64,000 bases of DNA from Verrucomicrobiota bacterium (GTDB lineage: Bacteria > Verrucomicrobiota > Verrucomicrobiia > Opitutales > Opitutaceae). The position numbers were made by a program, and so were the translations under genes. The DNA is taken from contig JAPLTN010000006.1 in assembly GCA_026398135.1 (NCBI GenBank), positions 1-64,000 of the forward strand, given 5' to 3'. This document shows positions 29,728-38,735 of the stretch, piece by piece (position 1 is the stretch's first letter; each line of letters opens with the position of its first letter). Below the pieces are notes generated by a model. The model saw only the letters and a program-made list of their open reading frames with translations, searched no databases and was not told the DNA's origin.

Positions 29728-30315
29728 ATGTCTTCCGTTCCCAAGTTGGCCGCACCCGGAGCAGGTTTGCCTCGGGTAGAATTGTGGATCGCGCGCCTAA
29801 TTTTTCATTTCGGGGCTTGGCGAACCTCGCGGTCAGAAGCCTCCGCTTTGTTTGCCGCCGAGCGCGACGCAGTCCTGAAACTCGCACAGAGCTGCGACGC
29901 CGAGACAGGAGCCCGGCGCGTCTTGATCCGCCGCCTGCCAGGGTTGGAAGATAGCAGCCGTTACTGGTCGGTGTTTATGACCCTGGACCATCTGCGCATC
30001 GTGAACGAGTCAGTCACCGGTGTAATTTCCGAGCTCTTGGCGGAGCGTATGCCGCCCGGCGCGGCGAGTACTGCGGCCGTGAAACCGGCGGAAGGTGTCG
30101 GCCCCGAAATTGTGGAGACGTTCGCCGAATCCTGCCGACGTTTGGAAACCGTGGTGACGGGCGCGCCCACGTTGGCCACGAAGACGCGTTACGCCCACCC
30201 TTGGTTCGGCCCGCTGAGCGCCGCGCAATGGCACTTCATGGCCGCCTTCCACCTCCGGCTGCACCGCAAGCAAATCGAGCAGGTGCTGGCTGAAGCGCGA
30301 CCAAAAGGCCATTAA
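29728..30315 (+). CDS. DinB-like four-helix metalloenzyme-fold protein
   Basis: 195 residues from the ATG at 29728; ATG 29707 directly abuts the operator and is less likely. The helical pattern and histidines ('MTLDHLRIVN' near 92-101 and 'AAFHLRLHRKQIEQV' near the C-terminus) fit the DinB/YfiT superfamily, which places three His around a metal. Members act as thiol-dependent transferases in detoxification, but most are uncharacterised. It is divergent from the HxlR regulator, so stress-induced detoxification under HxlR control is a reasonable inference. Its stop overlaps the convergent peptidase gene by 4 bp. Confidence 0.65.
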   Translation: MSSVPKLAAPGAGLPRVELWIARLIFHFGAWRTSRSEASALFAAERDAVLKLAQSCDAETGARRVLIRRLPGLEDSSRYWSVFMTLDHLRIVNESVTGVISELLAERMPPGAASTAAVKPAEGVGPEIVETFAESCRRLETVVTGAPTLATKTRYAHPWFGPLSAAQWHFMAAFHLRLHRKQIEQVLAEARPKGH

Positions 30316-31844
30316 TCCAGCGCCCGGTAGCGAGCTGTCTGCCGTTTGGAAAAATCGCCCAGGCGCTGTTCCGCAATCTTGCGGTACGCGGTCGTCTCTT
30401 CGGTTATGCCCAGGGATTTTGTCACCGCGACCATAGAGATGAGGATGTCCGGCTCATTGGGAAACAGACGCCAACCGACTTTCAGAAACCCGTAATCGCG
30501 GGCATTGGGCGACTGTAACTCGGTGGCCAAAGAAGCCAGTAATCGGTAACCCATTTGAGAAAAGGGGCGCTTGAGAACCGCAGCTTGAGCAGTATCAGAA
30601 AGGCTGCGCGCAAGGTCCGCACCTAAAGCGGTATCCCCATCCCGTTGCTCCAAAGTCGCATAAATACCTATCAAATCGAGATCCGGCGTGCTTATCCCCG
30701 ATGCTTTGGCCCCGTTTACGGCGGCCAGCACCCCGGCACCGTCTTCCCGGTAAAAAGCCTGCCAGGCTCGCAGCATCCACGTCGCGTCATCGGCCGGCGC
30801 GAGCCGTTCCCGCTCCTTGAGTTGAAGTTCGCTCTGCGGGATGCGCCTTCCGCCCAAGGCCAGCCACGCCAGCGCTTCGTGCAACTCGGGCTGGCTCACC
30901 GCTTCCAGCTTCAGGCCGTTGGCGGCACTGGGCTGCAAGGGAACTTTTTTCATGAAGTATTTGCCCCCGAAAATATAATCCTGGAACTGCCGGTTCACCT
31001 GGGACATGTCGGCGTTAAACGCCTTTTCCATGGCGGTGTAGGCATTCGGGTTTTCACGGATGATCTCAAGATAACGTCCCAGACGGGTGCCCTCGCCCGG
31101 TTGATCGGCAAAAAGCATGCAATGCACCAAGGCCCAAGACTGGGCGTAAATGAGCCCGGTCTTAAGAGAATCGTTAAACGTTCCGTCATTTCGTTTAACC
31201 AGAAGCAGCTGCTCCACGGTCATGGGCTTTAGCTCACGCAGCAGGCGATTGTGGGATTCGATGGCCCCGCCCCAGTAACCAAACCCTTTGCGCACCGAGA
31301 AAGTGGAAAACGCCTCGGCCAAGCCCTCCTCCATCCAAACGGGAAAACTGCGCTGCGCCGCCCTCAGATACCAATGCACCCCCTCATGAAAAATGATCCG
31401 TCGGGTGAGATCCTCTTTGTCTTGTTCCGCCATTCCTATAACACTCCAACCCAATGTATGGCCGAAAAAACCAACGGCTTCACTATCCTTGCCATCGGGC
31501 CTCAAAGGACGAAAAGGTTTAAAGGCCCAGTTCCCGCGCATAAGCACGATTTTCGGTTTGTTCAGCAGACGTTCGTCCACCTTCAGAATCATGTTAAGCG
31601 CGGAGAGGAACTGATCGAATTCCTCGATCCAGTCCAAGGTGCGGTCCTCGGGGATTTGCGAATACACGGTGAACCGGGGTAGCGTAGCTTTGCGCCATTC
31701 CTTGAGGTTAACCGGAGCCAGCATCACCGCCTCTTTCATTGCCGGTGACTTCGTTTTTTCCTGGTCCGCCCAAAGGCACGTCGTAAAACTTAAACCCAAG
31801 ACCAACAAACACTGGAAGACGGTCTGACTCGATTGGAAACGCAT
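30312..31844 (-). CDS. Secreted gluzincin-like metallopeptidase (DUF1570-like)
   Basis: 510 residues. A signal peptide is visible in the first 26 (basic start, hydrophobic 'CLLVLGLSFTTCLWA'). The zinc motif 'FHEGVHWYL' (HEGVH, residues 153-157) is followed about 15 residues later by 'WMEEGLAEAFS', which gives the third ligand Glu as in gluzincins and DUF1570 proteins. The C-terminal 190 residues are helical and TPR-like. It would act outside the inner membrane on proteins, but no substrate can be named. It ends in a 4-bp convergent overlap with the DinB-like gene. Confidence 0.65.
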   Translation of the reverse strand: MRFQSSQTVFQCLLVLGLSFTTCLWADQEKTKSPAMKEAVMLAPVNLKEWRKATLPRFTVYSQIPEDRTLDWIEEFDQFLSALNMILKVDERLLNKPKIVLMRGNWAFKPFRPLRPDGKDSEAVGFFGHTLGWSVIGMAEQDKEDLTRRIIFHEGVHWYLRAAQRSFPVWMEEGLAEAFSTFSVRKGFGYWGGAIESHNRLLRELKPMTVEQLLLVKRNDGTFNDSLKTGLIYAQSWALVHCMLFADQPGEGTRLGRYLEIIRENPNAYTAMEKAFNADMSQVNRQFQDYIFGGKYFMKKVPLQPSAANGLKLEAVSQPELHEALAWLALGGRRIPQSELQLKERERLAPADDATWMLRAWQAFYREDGAGVLAAVNGAKASGISTPDLDLIGIYATLEQRDGDTALGADLARSLSDTAQAAVLKRPFSQMGYRLLASLATELQSPNARDYGFLKVGWRLFPNEPDILISMVAVTKSLGITEETTAYRKIAEQRLGDFSKRQTARYRALD

Positions 31845-31899
31845 ATCCCCCGCTATTGAGCAAATAGCTTGCCAGCAATCAGGTGCGGGTCATCAGGCC

Positions 31900-31931
31900 A
31901 AAAAAAACCGGACATCGTAAACGATGCCCGG
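31900..31931 (-). terminator. Terminator of the microcompartment operon
   Basis: On the minus strand CCGGGCATCGT-ttt-ACGATGTCCGG-like arms (31908-31931, one mismatch) are followed by eight Ts (31900-31907). It lies 22 bp after the malate dehydrogenase stop and closes the operon. Confidence 0.9.
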
Positions 31932-31952
31932 CACGAGAAAACGGCAGAAGAA

Positions 31953-32882
31953 TCAGGCCTTGGCGACTTTCGCGTAGGTTTCCTGGAGTGCGCGGGCCGA
32001 GCTTTGCAGGCCGGAGAGTTCCTTCGGCCAAAGCTCCAACTCCAGATGCGAAAGCACTCCGGCGCGACCCACCACGGTGGGCACGCTGATCGAGACGTTG
32101 CGCAGACCGTAGGCACCCTGCTGTAGCGAGGAAACCGGCAACACCGTGCGTTTGTTCAACGCGATGGCGTGCACCACTTCGGCGATGGTCAAACCCACCG
32201 CCCAGCCCGCGCCACCCTTGCGGCGGATCACTTCGGCGCCGCTGCCCTTGGTGCGCTCAAAAATCTGATTCTGGAAGGCGGCGGTGCAGCCCGCGACCTT
32301 GGCCAGAGGCAGGCCGGCGTAGGCGGCCGAAGACCAGACGGGAATCATGGTATCGCCGTGTTCGCCGAGGATGAGGGCGGAGACTTGGGTCGGGGCGAGC
32401 TTGAGCTCCTGCGCGATGAGCGAGCGGAAGCGCGCGGTGTCGAGCATGGTGCCGAGGCCGATCACTTGTTGCCACGGCAGTCCGAGCTTGGCCTGGGCGA
32501 GCTGGGTAAGGATGTCCACCGGGTTGGAAACGACGAAAACGAGCGCGTCCTTGCGGAACCCAGCCTGCTGGATGCTGGCGAGAATCTGGAGGAACAGGGC
32601 GACGTTGCGGTTGATCAGGTCGAGCCGGGACTCGTCGGGCTTGCGGCGCAGGCCGGCGGTGATAACGAAGATGTCGCTGTCCTTGGCCTTGGCGTAATCG
32701 CCGGCATAGATGCGCTGCCCACCGACGGCGGAGCTGCCGTGCATGAGGTCAAGCGCCTCGCCCTCGGCGAGATCGGCGTTGGCGTCGAGGATCTGGATTT
32801 CGGATACGATCGCGCCGCACTGAAGGGCGAAGGCTGCGTTGGAACCGACGCGGCCGCCGCCGCCGATGATGGTGATTTTCAT
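31953..32882 (-). CDS. Malate/lactate dehydrogenase-family oxidoreductase, last gene of BMC operon
   Basis: 309 residues. The NAD fold starts 'MKITIIGGGGRVGSNAAFAL'. The mobile loop 'AGLRRKPDESRLDLINRN' has the Arg cluster that binds the carboxylate, and 'ILGEHGDTMIPVW' holds the catalytic His. Arg at the specificity-loop position favours malate over lactate. Planctomycete/verrucomicrobial microcompartment loci regularly encode such an enzyme, where reoxidation of NADH made by the aldehyde dehydrogenase is the proposed role. No encapsulation peptide is obvious, so it may stay outside the shell. It is 130 bp after the aldolase gene; the gap holds the inverted repeat at 32911/32998. Confidence 0.85.
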   Translation of the reverse strand: MKITIIGGGGRVGSNAAFALQCGAIVSEIQILDANADLAEGEALDLMHGSSAVGGQRIYAGDYAKAKDSDIFVITAGLRRKPDESRLDLINRNVALFLQILASIQQAGFRKDALVFVVSNPVDILTQLAQAKLGLPWQQVIGLGTMLDTARFRSLIAQELKLAPTQVSALILGEHGDTMIPVWSSAAYAGLPLAKVAGCTAAFQNQIFERTKGSGAEVIRRKGGAGWAVGLTIAEVVHAIALNKRTVLPVSSLQQGAYGLRNVSISVPTVVGRAGVLSHLELELWPKELSGLQSSARALQETYAKVAKA

Positions 32883-33012
32883 GGTAGGAAGGGAAAAGGA
32901 GCGAGTGGTGAGTAGCGGGTAGAACGGAAAAGGAGGCGTCGAATTGGGGAAGGAGCGTGTCTGGCGAAAGTCCGTCGTGCTCGCTACTCTCTAGCCGCTA
33001 CCCGCTACTTCT

Positions 33013-34101
33013 TCAGCCTTTGAGCTGCTTCATCAGTTGCTCGGTGAGCTGGGTGACCAAGGCCTCGACGGCCGGATCGGCGGCCGGGCCCGAGGCGGGC
33101 GCGGCGGACTCGGAAGCGGGTGCGACGCAGGCCACCCCGGGACGGAAATCGCTGTTGTCGCAAAGTTCGCACTCCTTGAGGTTCTCGCGGCCTTCGGGCA
33201 TGCCGAGCGCCTTGCGGATGGCGATGAGCTCGCGGGCTTTTTTGCCGCCGATGCCTTCGCCGAGTTCGCCGCCGAGTTGGGAGGCGAGGAGCACGGTCTG
33301 ACAGAAAGCGTCCACGTTCTCCATCTTCCAGTGGGCATCCTCGACGTCCTTGCCCCAGACCATCACGCCGTGGTTGAGCATCAACACGCACTGGTTGTCT
33401 TTGGCGACTTCGCCGATGGTCTCGGCGTTTTCGGGAGAGCCGGGAGTCTGGTAGGGCGCGAGGGCTACCTTGCCGAGGAAGATGTCGGCTTCGGTCACCA
33501 AACAAGTCGGCGGCTGCACGCGAGCCACGGCAAAGGCGGTGGCGTGCGGCGGGTGGGCATGGATGCAGGAGCGGGCCTTGGGCTGGCGCTTCATGATGGC
33601 GAGGTGCGTCATGGCCTCGCTGGTGCGCTTGCGCGTGCCGGCCAGCTGTTTGCCGTCCATATCGATCAGCGCCATGTCGGAGGGCTTCATAAAACCCTTG
33701 GAAATCAGCGTGGGGGTGGAGAGCACCAGATTGTCGCCCACGCGGATGGTGATGTTGCCGCCGTTGCCGTCGGTGTAGGACTTGGCGTAAAGACGGCGGC
33801 CGATGTCGCACATGCGCTCCTTGAGCACGAGAATTTCGGGCGAGTTGAAAAAGGCGGCGATCTCGGCGGGCGTCTTGGGATCGGAGCCGGGCTTCCACTT
33901 GAATTCAAAGTCGGGCACCGAGGGCTCGGCGTAAGTCGTGACGCTCTTGGCGGCGGGGGCGGCGGAAGAGCGCCCGGGCAGGAGGGAGGCGCGGTCTTTC
34001 AGCGCATCGCGGGCCGAGGGGGTAAGGATGGCATCGGCCGGCACGGGGGCTCCGGTGCGGAGGAGTTGTTCGATGTCTTGGGCGGTAAGGACGGAGCGCA
34101 T
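33013..34101 (-). CDS. Microcompartment class II aldolase (fuculose/rhamnulose-phosphate aldolase type)
   Basis: 362 residues. The aldolase core has 'NGGNITIRVGDN', 'TSEAMTHLAI' with the catalytic Glu, 'CIHAHPPHATAF' and 'LNHGVMVWG' with the zinc His. Two tails stand out. The N-terminal 'VLTAQDIEQLLRTG' and the C-terminal 'AVEALVTQLTEQLMKQLKG', after an Ala/Pro linker, are both short amphipathic helices of the encapsulation-peptide kind. The family cleaves L-fuculose-1-phosphate or L-rhamnulose-1-phosphate to dihydroxyacetone phosphate and lactaldehyde. Its position in the operon puts it in the shell lumen. Which sugar phosphate it prefers is not visible. Confidence 0.88.
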   Translation of the reverse strand: MRSVLTAQDIEQLLRTGAPVPADAILTPSARDALKDRASLLPGRSSAAPAAKSVTTYAEPSVPDFEFKWKPGSDPKTPAEIAAFFNSPEILVLKERMCDIGRRLYAKSYTDGNGGNITIRVGDNLVLSTPTLISKGFMKPSDMALIDMDGKQLAGTRKRTSEAMTHLAIMKRQPKARSCIHAHPPHATAFAVARVQPPTCLVTEADIFLGKVALAPYQTPGSPENAETIGEVAKDNQCVLMLNHGVMVWGKDVEDAHWKMENVDAFCQTVLLASQLGGELGEGIGGKKARELIAIRKALGMPEGRENLKECELCDNSDFRPGVACVAPASESAAPASGPAADPAVEALVTQLTEQLMKQLKG

Positions 34102-34229
34102 GGGAAGCAGGGGGCTGGGAGCGTGGAGCTGGGAGCCGGTTAGTTGAGGTTAGGTTGGAAGAGGGGGAAAATGGCCAGGCGATGGGGGGCGGGGCTTGGC
34201 TCCTTGCTCCAAGCTCCCTGCTCCCCGCT

Positions 34230-34526
34230 CTAAGCTGGCGGGGTGTAGTGAATGCGGTCGATGAGCACGGCGTTGTAAGCGTCCACCGGTACCGAGGTGG
34301 GAAAAGGCGCCGAAGCCTCGGCGCCTTCGGTGTAGCCAATCACGTGGCCGATATCGGCCCCAAGCTCGTCGTAAACGACCTGTGTGGCTCCCTTGGCGAG
34401 CGGCAGGAGAGGCGCACCGGCGAACTGCTCGCGGGAAAAGGGCTGCACCAGAAGAAAGCGGGCACCGCGCAGCGCGGGGTCCGCGAGGCCGAGGGTGACT
34501 TTTCCGATGACGTGGCCGAGGCGCAT
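34230..34526 (-). CDS. BMC-P pentameric shell protein (EutN/CcmL family)
   Basis: 98 residues with the full Pfam EutN_CcmL pattern: 'MRLGHVIGKVTLGLADPAL' at the start, 'FLLVQPF' strand, 'VVYDELGADIGHVIGYTEG' and the closing 'VPVDAYNAVLIDRI'. Such proteins form pentamers that cap the vertices of the icosahedral shell. It is the last of three BMC-P genes and is followed by the aldolase after 128 bp; that gap contains GGAGC-rich repeats. The gene before it starts 6 bp upstream, so it is in one transcript. Confidence 0.92.
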   Translation of the reverse strand: MRLGHVIGKVTLGLADPALRGARFLLVQPFSREQFAGAPLLPLAKGATQVVYDELGADIGHVIGYTEGAEASAPFPTSVPVDAYNAVLIDRIHYTPPA

Positions 34527-34531
34527 GAGAG

Positions 34532-34822
34532 CTAGGAGCTAAGTGCGGCGACTTGGTCGCCCGACTTGGGGTCCACGATGGCGAGGATAAAATTGCGCAA
34601 GGGAGAGTGTTCGTCGCGCACCAGTTGGCGGATGACCGAACCCTCGGCAGAAATAAGCACGTGCTGGTGGAGGCCGGCCCCAAGCTGGTCGAACGCAAGC
34701 ACCGGCACGCCATCGGCCCGGCCCTCGGCGTCGAGGGGCTGGCAAATCACCGTGCGGCCCTGGCACATGCTGGGGTGACAGGCGGTGCCGGTCACGGTGC
34801 CATCGATGCGGGCGAGTTGCAT
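34532..34822 (-). CDS. BMC-P pentameric shell protein (EutN/CcmL family)
   Basis: 96 residues: 'MQLARIDGTVTGTACHPSM' start, 'RTVICQPLD', 'VLAFDQLGAGLHQHVLISAEG' and a C-terminal 'NFILAIVDP', which together mark the EutN_CcmL fold. It differs enough from the two other BMC-P proteins to be a separate paralogue, as is usual for this locus type, where several pentamers share vertices. Stop to next start is 5 bp. Confidence 0.92.
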   Translation of the reverse strand: MQLARIDGTVTGTACHPSMCQGRTVICQPLDAEGRADGVPVLAFDQLGAGLHQHVLISAEGSVIRQLVRDEHSPLRNFILAIVDPKSGDQVAALSS

Positions 34823-34864
34823 GGTGATAACGAAGAGGGAAGACGGGAAGGAGTCGGGCGCGGC

Positions 34865-36343
34865 TTAGTAGATGCGCAGGTTGTCCACCATCACGCAGCG
34901 GCGCGTGCGGGTGAAGGTCTTCGGGGTGGCGATGCCCTCGCCGGTCGTGGTGGCGATGGAGTAGTTGAGATAGCCTTCGCCGCCAAGGCCGAGGCCGGCG
35001 ACGGAGGGGCCGTTCTTGACGAAGAGCGTGGTGTCGAGGGCGCGGGCCATCTGCGACATGTGCTCGACGTTGAGCGAATGGATGACGGCGGAATGCTTGT
35101 AGTTGTGCTCGCTCTTCAAGGCGGCGGCCACGGCATCGTTAAAGGTTTTGACGCGCACGACCGGGATCATGGGCATCATCTGCTCCTCCATGACGAAGGC
35201 ATGGTCGGCGTCGGTCTCGGCAAAGAGCATCGGGCAGTCGGCCGAAACCGTGGCACCGGCATGCTGGGCGAGCACGGCGGCATCGGCACCGACGAGCTTG
35301 CGGTTGAGCACCGGATGCGAACAACCGCCCGCATCCTTGGAATTGGTAAAGGCGACGGCGGTGAGGCGCTCGAGCTGGTTGCTGGTGAGCTTGGCGGCAC
35401 CGGCGCGGGCCAGTTCGTTGAGGAAACGCTCGGCGCAGGATTCGAGCACGAAGACCTGTTTTTCGCCCACGCAGAGGAGGTTGTTGTCGTAGGAGGCGCC
35501 CTTGATGACGTCGGCGGCGGCCTTGGAGAGATTTCCGGTGCCGTCCACCACGACGGGAGGGTTGCCGGGACCGGCGCAAATGGCGCGTTTGCCGGACTTC
35601 ATGGCGGCGTTGACCACGCCGGGGCCGCCGGTGACACAGAGAACACGAATGGCCTCATGGGCGCAGAGGGCGTTGAAGGTATCGAGGGTGGGCTCGGCGA
35701 TCACGCAGATGAGGTGCTCGATGCCGATGGCGGCGTGAATGGCTTCGTTGATCGCGCGCACCGCCATGGCCGCGCACCGTGCGCCGCCCGGGTGCGGGTT
35801 GAAAACCACGGCGTTTCCGGCCGCGACCATCGAGACGATGTTGCCGCAGATCGTAGGCACCGAGTGAGTAACGGGAGTGATCGCGCCGATAACTCCGAAA
35901 GGCGTCTGCTCTTCGAGGGTGATACCGTGGTCGCCGGACATCGCGTAGGGCCGCAGCCACTCGACGCCGGGCACAAGTTTCACGATCTGGAGCTTCTCGA
36001 TCTTGTGGGCGAGTCGGCCGATCTTGGTCTCCTCAAACTCGATGCGGCCCCACTCGACGGCGTTTTTCTCCGCCAGACCTTTGACGATGTCGATGACCTT
36101 GACGCGGCCTTCCAGGCCGAGCGGCTGGAGCTGGCGGAAGGCCTGGTGCGCGGCGTTGCAGGCGGCGGAGACGTCGGCGAAAACGCCGAAACGGCCCTCG
36201 CGTCGGGCAGCCACGACGGCGGGCGCGCCACATGAGGCGGCAACAGGCGCGGGGGAAGATGAGCCGCCATGCTTAAGGTTGCGCACGACTTGGTCCACGA
36301 TGGCGCGGAGGGTGGTTTCGTCGAGTTGGAGCGCGTTAGACAT
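34865..36343 (-). CDS. CoA-acylating aldehyde dehydrogenase of the microcompartment (PduP/EutE-like)
   Basis: 492 residues. The first 26 ('LDETTLRAIVDQVVRNLKHGG') form an amphipathic encapsulation peptide joined to the enzyme by a Ser/Pro/Ala linker. The core has 'QTPFGVIGAITPVTHSVPT', 'VTGGPGVV', 'AGPGNPPVVVD' and the nucleophilic Cys291 in 'NNLLCVGEKQV', as in PduP and EutE. The enzyme oxidises lactaldehyde (or propionaldehyde/acetaldehyde) with NAD and CoA to the acyl-CoA inside the shell. PduL and the acetate kinase of the same operon would then turn the acyl-CoA to acid with ATP gain. Confidence 0.93.
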   Translation of the reverse strand: MSNALQLDETTLRAIVDQVVRNLKHGGSSSPAPVAASCGAPAVVAARREGRFGVFADVSAACNAAHQAFRQLQPLGLEGRVKVIDIVKGLAEKNAVEWGRIEFEETKIGRLAHKIEKLQIVKLVPGVEWLRPYAMSGDHGITLEEQTPFGVIGAITPVTHSVPTICGNIVSMVAAGNAVVFNPHPGGARCAAMAVRAINEAIHAAIGIEHLICVIAEPTLDTFNALCAHEAIRVLCVTGGPGVVNAAMKSGKRAICAGPGNPPVVVDGTGNLSKAAADVIKGASYDNNLLCVGEKQVFVLESCAERFLNELARAGAAKLTSNQLERLTAVAFTNSKDAGGCSHPVLNRKLVGADAAVLAQHAGATVSADCPMLFAETDADHAFVMEEQMMPMIPVVRVKTFNDAVAAALKSEHNYKHSAVIHSLNVEHMSQMARALDTTLFVKNGPSVAGLGLGGEGYLNYSIATTTGEGIATPKTFTRTRRCVMVDNLRIY

Positions 36344-36376
36344 GTTAAGAAAGATAAGAAAGAGACAGGCGGCGGT

Positions 36377-36691
36377 TTAGGACGCGGCAGGCGGGTAGAT
36401 CTGGCGGTTGAGAACGTCCACCGTATCCACGATACCGATCACGGCGGCGTCGATGGGGAGCGTTTTCATGCCATCGGCGGAACGGGCGGAGGAACCTTGG
36501 CAAAAGAGCACGAGGTCGTCGCGCCCGGCCCCGAGCGCATCCACGGCCACAATGGTGTTGGCACCTGGGCGCAGGCGATCCGGCTGGGCCTCGTCCACAA
36601 CCAGCGGACGCAGCAGCAAAAGTTTACGGCCGGTCATGGCCGAATCTTTCTTGGTGGCTACGACGGAGCCGATGACGCGGGCGAGGAACAT
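36377..36691 (-). CDS. BMC-P pentameric shell protein (EutN/CcmL family)
   Basis: 104 residues from the ATG at 36691, chosen because 'MFLARVIGSVVATKKDS' is the canonical BMC-P start; the frame extends further upstream without homology. 'GRKLLLLRPLVVD', 'IVAVDALGAGRDDLVLFCQGSSAR' and 'IDAAVIGIVDTVDV' complete the EutN_CcmL fold. 'CQGSSAR' is typical of the EutN-like subgroup. It is the first of three BMC-P genes in the operon. Confidence 0.93.
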   Translation of the reverse strand: MFLARVIGSVVATKKDSAMTGRKLLLLRPLVVDEAQPDRLRPGANTIVAVDALGAGRDDLVLFCQGSSARSADGMKTLPIDAAVIGIVDTVDVLNRQIYPPAAS

Positions 36692-36791
36692 GGGGATGGG
36701 GTGAGCAGTCGGAGCATGCCCCGGCTGGGAACGAACACTTGCGGCGCTCAGGCCGGACAAGCGTCACTCCCCTGCGCGGGGCGCGGCGCGA

Positions 36792-37103
36792 TTACTTCTT
36801 GGTGGCGACGGGGGCGACGACCGGAGCGACGGGCTTGGGCAGAATGGCGGCAACGTCGCCATGGGGGCGGGCGATGACTTGCACGGAGACGACTTCGCCA
36901 ACGGTGCGGGCGGCTTGCGCGCCGGCGTCGGTGGCGGCCTTGACGGCGGCGACGTCGCCGGTGACGACGGCGGTGACAAGGGCGTTACCCACCTGCTTCA
37001 TCGGGCCGACGAGCGTGACGTTGGCGGACTTGAGCATGGCATCGGTGCCGGTGATAAGGGCGGTGAGACCGCGAGTTTCGAGGAGGCCGAGGGCTTGGGA
37101 CAT
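36792..37103 (-). CDS. BMC-H hexameric shell protein 1
   Basis: 103 residues. A single BMC domain: '[20 protein letters not shown]', 'KSANVTLVG', and '[19 protein letters not shown]'. The pore-lining turn reads 'KQVGNAL', different from the two other BMC-H proteins of the operon, so pores may differ in charge or size. A Pro/Val/Ala-rich tail of about 18 residues follows the domain. These form the facets of the shell. Confidence 0.93.
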   Translation of the reverse strand: MSQALGLLETRGLTALITGTDAMLKSANVTLVGPMKQVGNALVTAVVTGDVAAVKAATDAGAQAARTVGEVVSVQVIARPHGDVAAILPKPVAPVVAPVATKK

Positions 37104-37157
37104 GGTAGGGAGGAGTTGAGGTTGGGTTAAGGTTTCGGGTGAAAGAGAAACGCCGGG

Positions 37158-38348
37158 TCAGGCGGCGAATGTTTTGGCGAGAAGGAGCCGCCGCGCCTCG
37201 CGGGCTACGACGAGTTCCTCGTTGGCCGGAATGATAAACACCTTGGTCGCGGAACCGCCGCAGGTGAGGTCGGTTTCGATGGGTGAGAGTGCGTTGCGGG
37301 CCGGGTCGAGCGTCACGCCCATGCCGCTCAAGCCGGCGCAAACCGACTCGCGGATGAAAGTGTCGTTTTCGCCGATACCGGCGGTGAAAACCAGCGCGTC
37401 GCAGCCACCCATTTGGAACCAGAAGGCACCGATCCAGTGGCGGATGGAGTGAACGAAGGCATCGAGCGCGAGCACGGCGCGCGGGTTGCCGGCCTTGGCG
37501 GCGGCGTGGATGTCGCGCACGTCGTTGCTCACGCCAGAGAGCGCCAGCAGGCCGCTTTCCTTGGTGAGCTGACGCTCAATCTCGGGAATGGAGAGGCCGA
37601 GCTTGCGATGGATGAAAGGAATGGCGGCGGAATCGAGTTCGCCGACCCGGTTGTTCTGCGGAAGACCCGACTGGGGGCTAAGGCCCATGCTGGTGCCGAC
37701 CGAGACACCGTTGTGAACCGCCGTGACCGAGCTGGAGCCGCCGAGATGACAGGTGATGATGCGCAGCGGCTCACCCGTGACCGGGCGAGGGCCCGACTGA
37801 TAGAGTCCGCGCGTAATCTCGGCGATGTCGGCCCGCCCCAGCAGTTCGGCCACGCGTTCGGCGGCGAACTTATGGCTCGCGCCGTGGAAGCCGTAGCGGC
37901 GCACGCCCGCCTGATACCAGGCCTCGGGCACCGCATAGCGATGAGCGTATTCGGGCAACCACTGATAAAACGCGGTCTCGAACAAGGCCACCCGGCGCAC
38001 CGAGGGAAACTTCTCGCGGAACTGGCGAATCCCCGCCGCGTAGGGCGGATTGTGCGCCGGGGCGAGATCGGAGGAAGCGAGCAGGGCGGCTTCGACGCTT
38101 TCATCCGCTTCGACGCAGCCGGTGATGGCTCCGCCAAAAACGGTTTTGAACCCCACCGCATCGAGATCTTCAACCGACTTCAGGTGCCCGCCGGCGCTGA
38201 GCGCGGCGAGACAGTCGTCGATAGCCTTGCCGTAATCGGTCACCCGCTCGTAACCACCCTTGGCGACTGCGGTGGCCTGCTGGCCCTCGAAGCGATAGAG
38301 GCGGTATTTGAACGAAGTGGAGCCGAGATTGGCGACAAGGATGTTCAT
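37158..38348 (-). CDS. ackA: Acetate/propionate kinase-type enzyme of the microcompartment operon
   Basis: 396 residues of the acetokinase family: 'NLGSTSFKYRLY' at the N-terminus, 'RYGFHGASHK' near 170, 'CHLGGSSSVTAV' near 205, and 'FTAGIGEN' near 325. It makes ATP from an acyl phosphate. Encoded between BMC-H genes, it would accept lactyl phosphate or acetyl phosphate made by PduL. No clear encapsulation helix is seen at either end, so it could be cytosolic. Family members cannot be split into acetate and propionate/lactate users by eye. Confidence 0.9.
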   Translation of the reverse strand: MNILVANLGSTSFKYRLYRFEGQQATAVAKGGYERVTDYGKAIDDCLAALSAGGHLKSVEDLDAVGFKTVFGGAITGCVEADESVEAALLASSDLAPAHNPPYAAGIRQFREKFPSVRRVALFETAFYQWLPEYAHRYAVPEAWYQAGVRRYGFHGASHKFAAERVAELLGRADIAEITRGLYQSGPRPVTGEPLRIITCHLGGSSSVTAVHNGVSVGTSMGLSPQSGLPQNNRVGELDSAAIPFIHRKLGLSIPEIERQLTKESGLLALSGVSNDVRDIHAAAKAGNPRAVLALDAFVHSIRHWIGAFWFQMGGCDALVFTAGIGENDTFIRESVCAGLSGMGVTLDPARNALSPIETDLTCGGSATKVFIIPANEELVVAREARRLLLAKTFAA

Positions 38349-38399
38349 GGGCGTGGCAGGAACGAGCCGGTTAAACGGCTTGGCCGTTCGCGCGACAAT

Positions 38400-38699
38400 T
38401 TAGGCGACCGGAGCGGCGGGCGAGGCGAGCCATTTGCCGAGACCGACAAGCTCGTCGTGCGGACGCGGGATGACCTGCACGGAGATGACTTCGCCGATAC
38501 GCTTGGCGGCTTCGGCGCCGGCATCGACGGCGGCCTTTACGGCGGCGACATCGCCGCGGAAGAAAGCGGCGACGTAGCCGCTGCCGACCGCTTCGTAGCC
38601 GGTCATGGTGACGTTGGCGGATTTGAGGGCGGCGTCAGCGGCCTCCAGAACAGTGATGAAACCTTTGGTTTCGATAATACCGAGGGCAAGTTGGGCCAT
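38400..38699 (-). CDS. BMC-H hexameric shell protein 2
   Basis: 99 residues with one BMC domain ('[27 protein letters not shown]', '[24 protein letters not shown]'). The pore turn reads 'EAVGSGY', close to the usual small-pore loop. It is close in sequence to the next BMC-H gene upstream, suggesting a tandem duplication. The start lies 36 bp from the neighbouring BMC-H stop. Confidence 0.94.
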   Translation of the reverse strand: MAQLALGIIETKGFITVLEAADAALKSANVTMTGYEAVGSGYVAAFFRGDVAAVKAAVDAGAEAAKRIGEVISVQVIPRPHDELVGLGKWLASPAAPVA

Positions 38700-38735
38700 G
38701 GGAGTGGTTTGTTAAAGGTTAGGGAAAATTGCGCC

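Noticed and set aside
34553-36235. 560-codon plus-strand frame across the aldehyde dehydrogenase gene
   Set aside because: It opposes a clear PduP/EutE-like enzyme and two BMC-P genes and has no recognisable domain.
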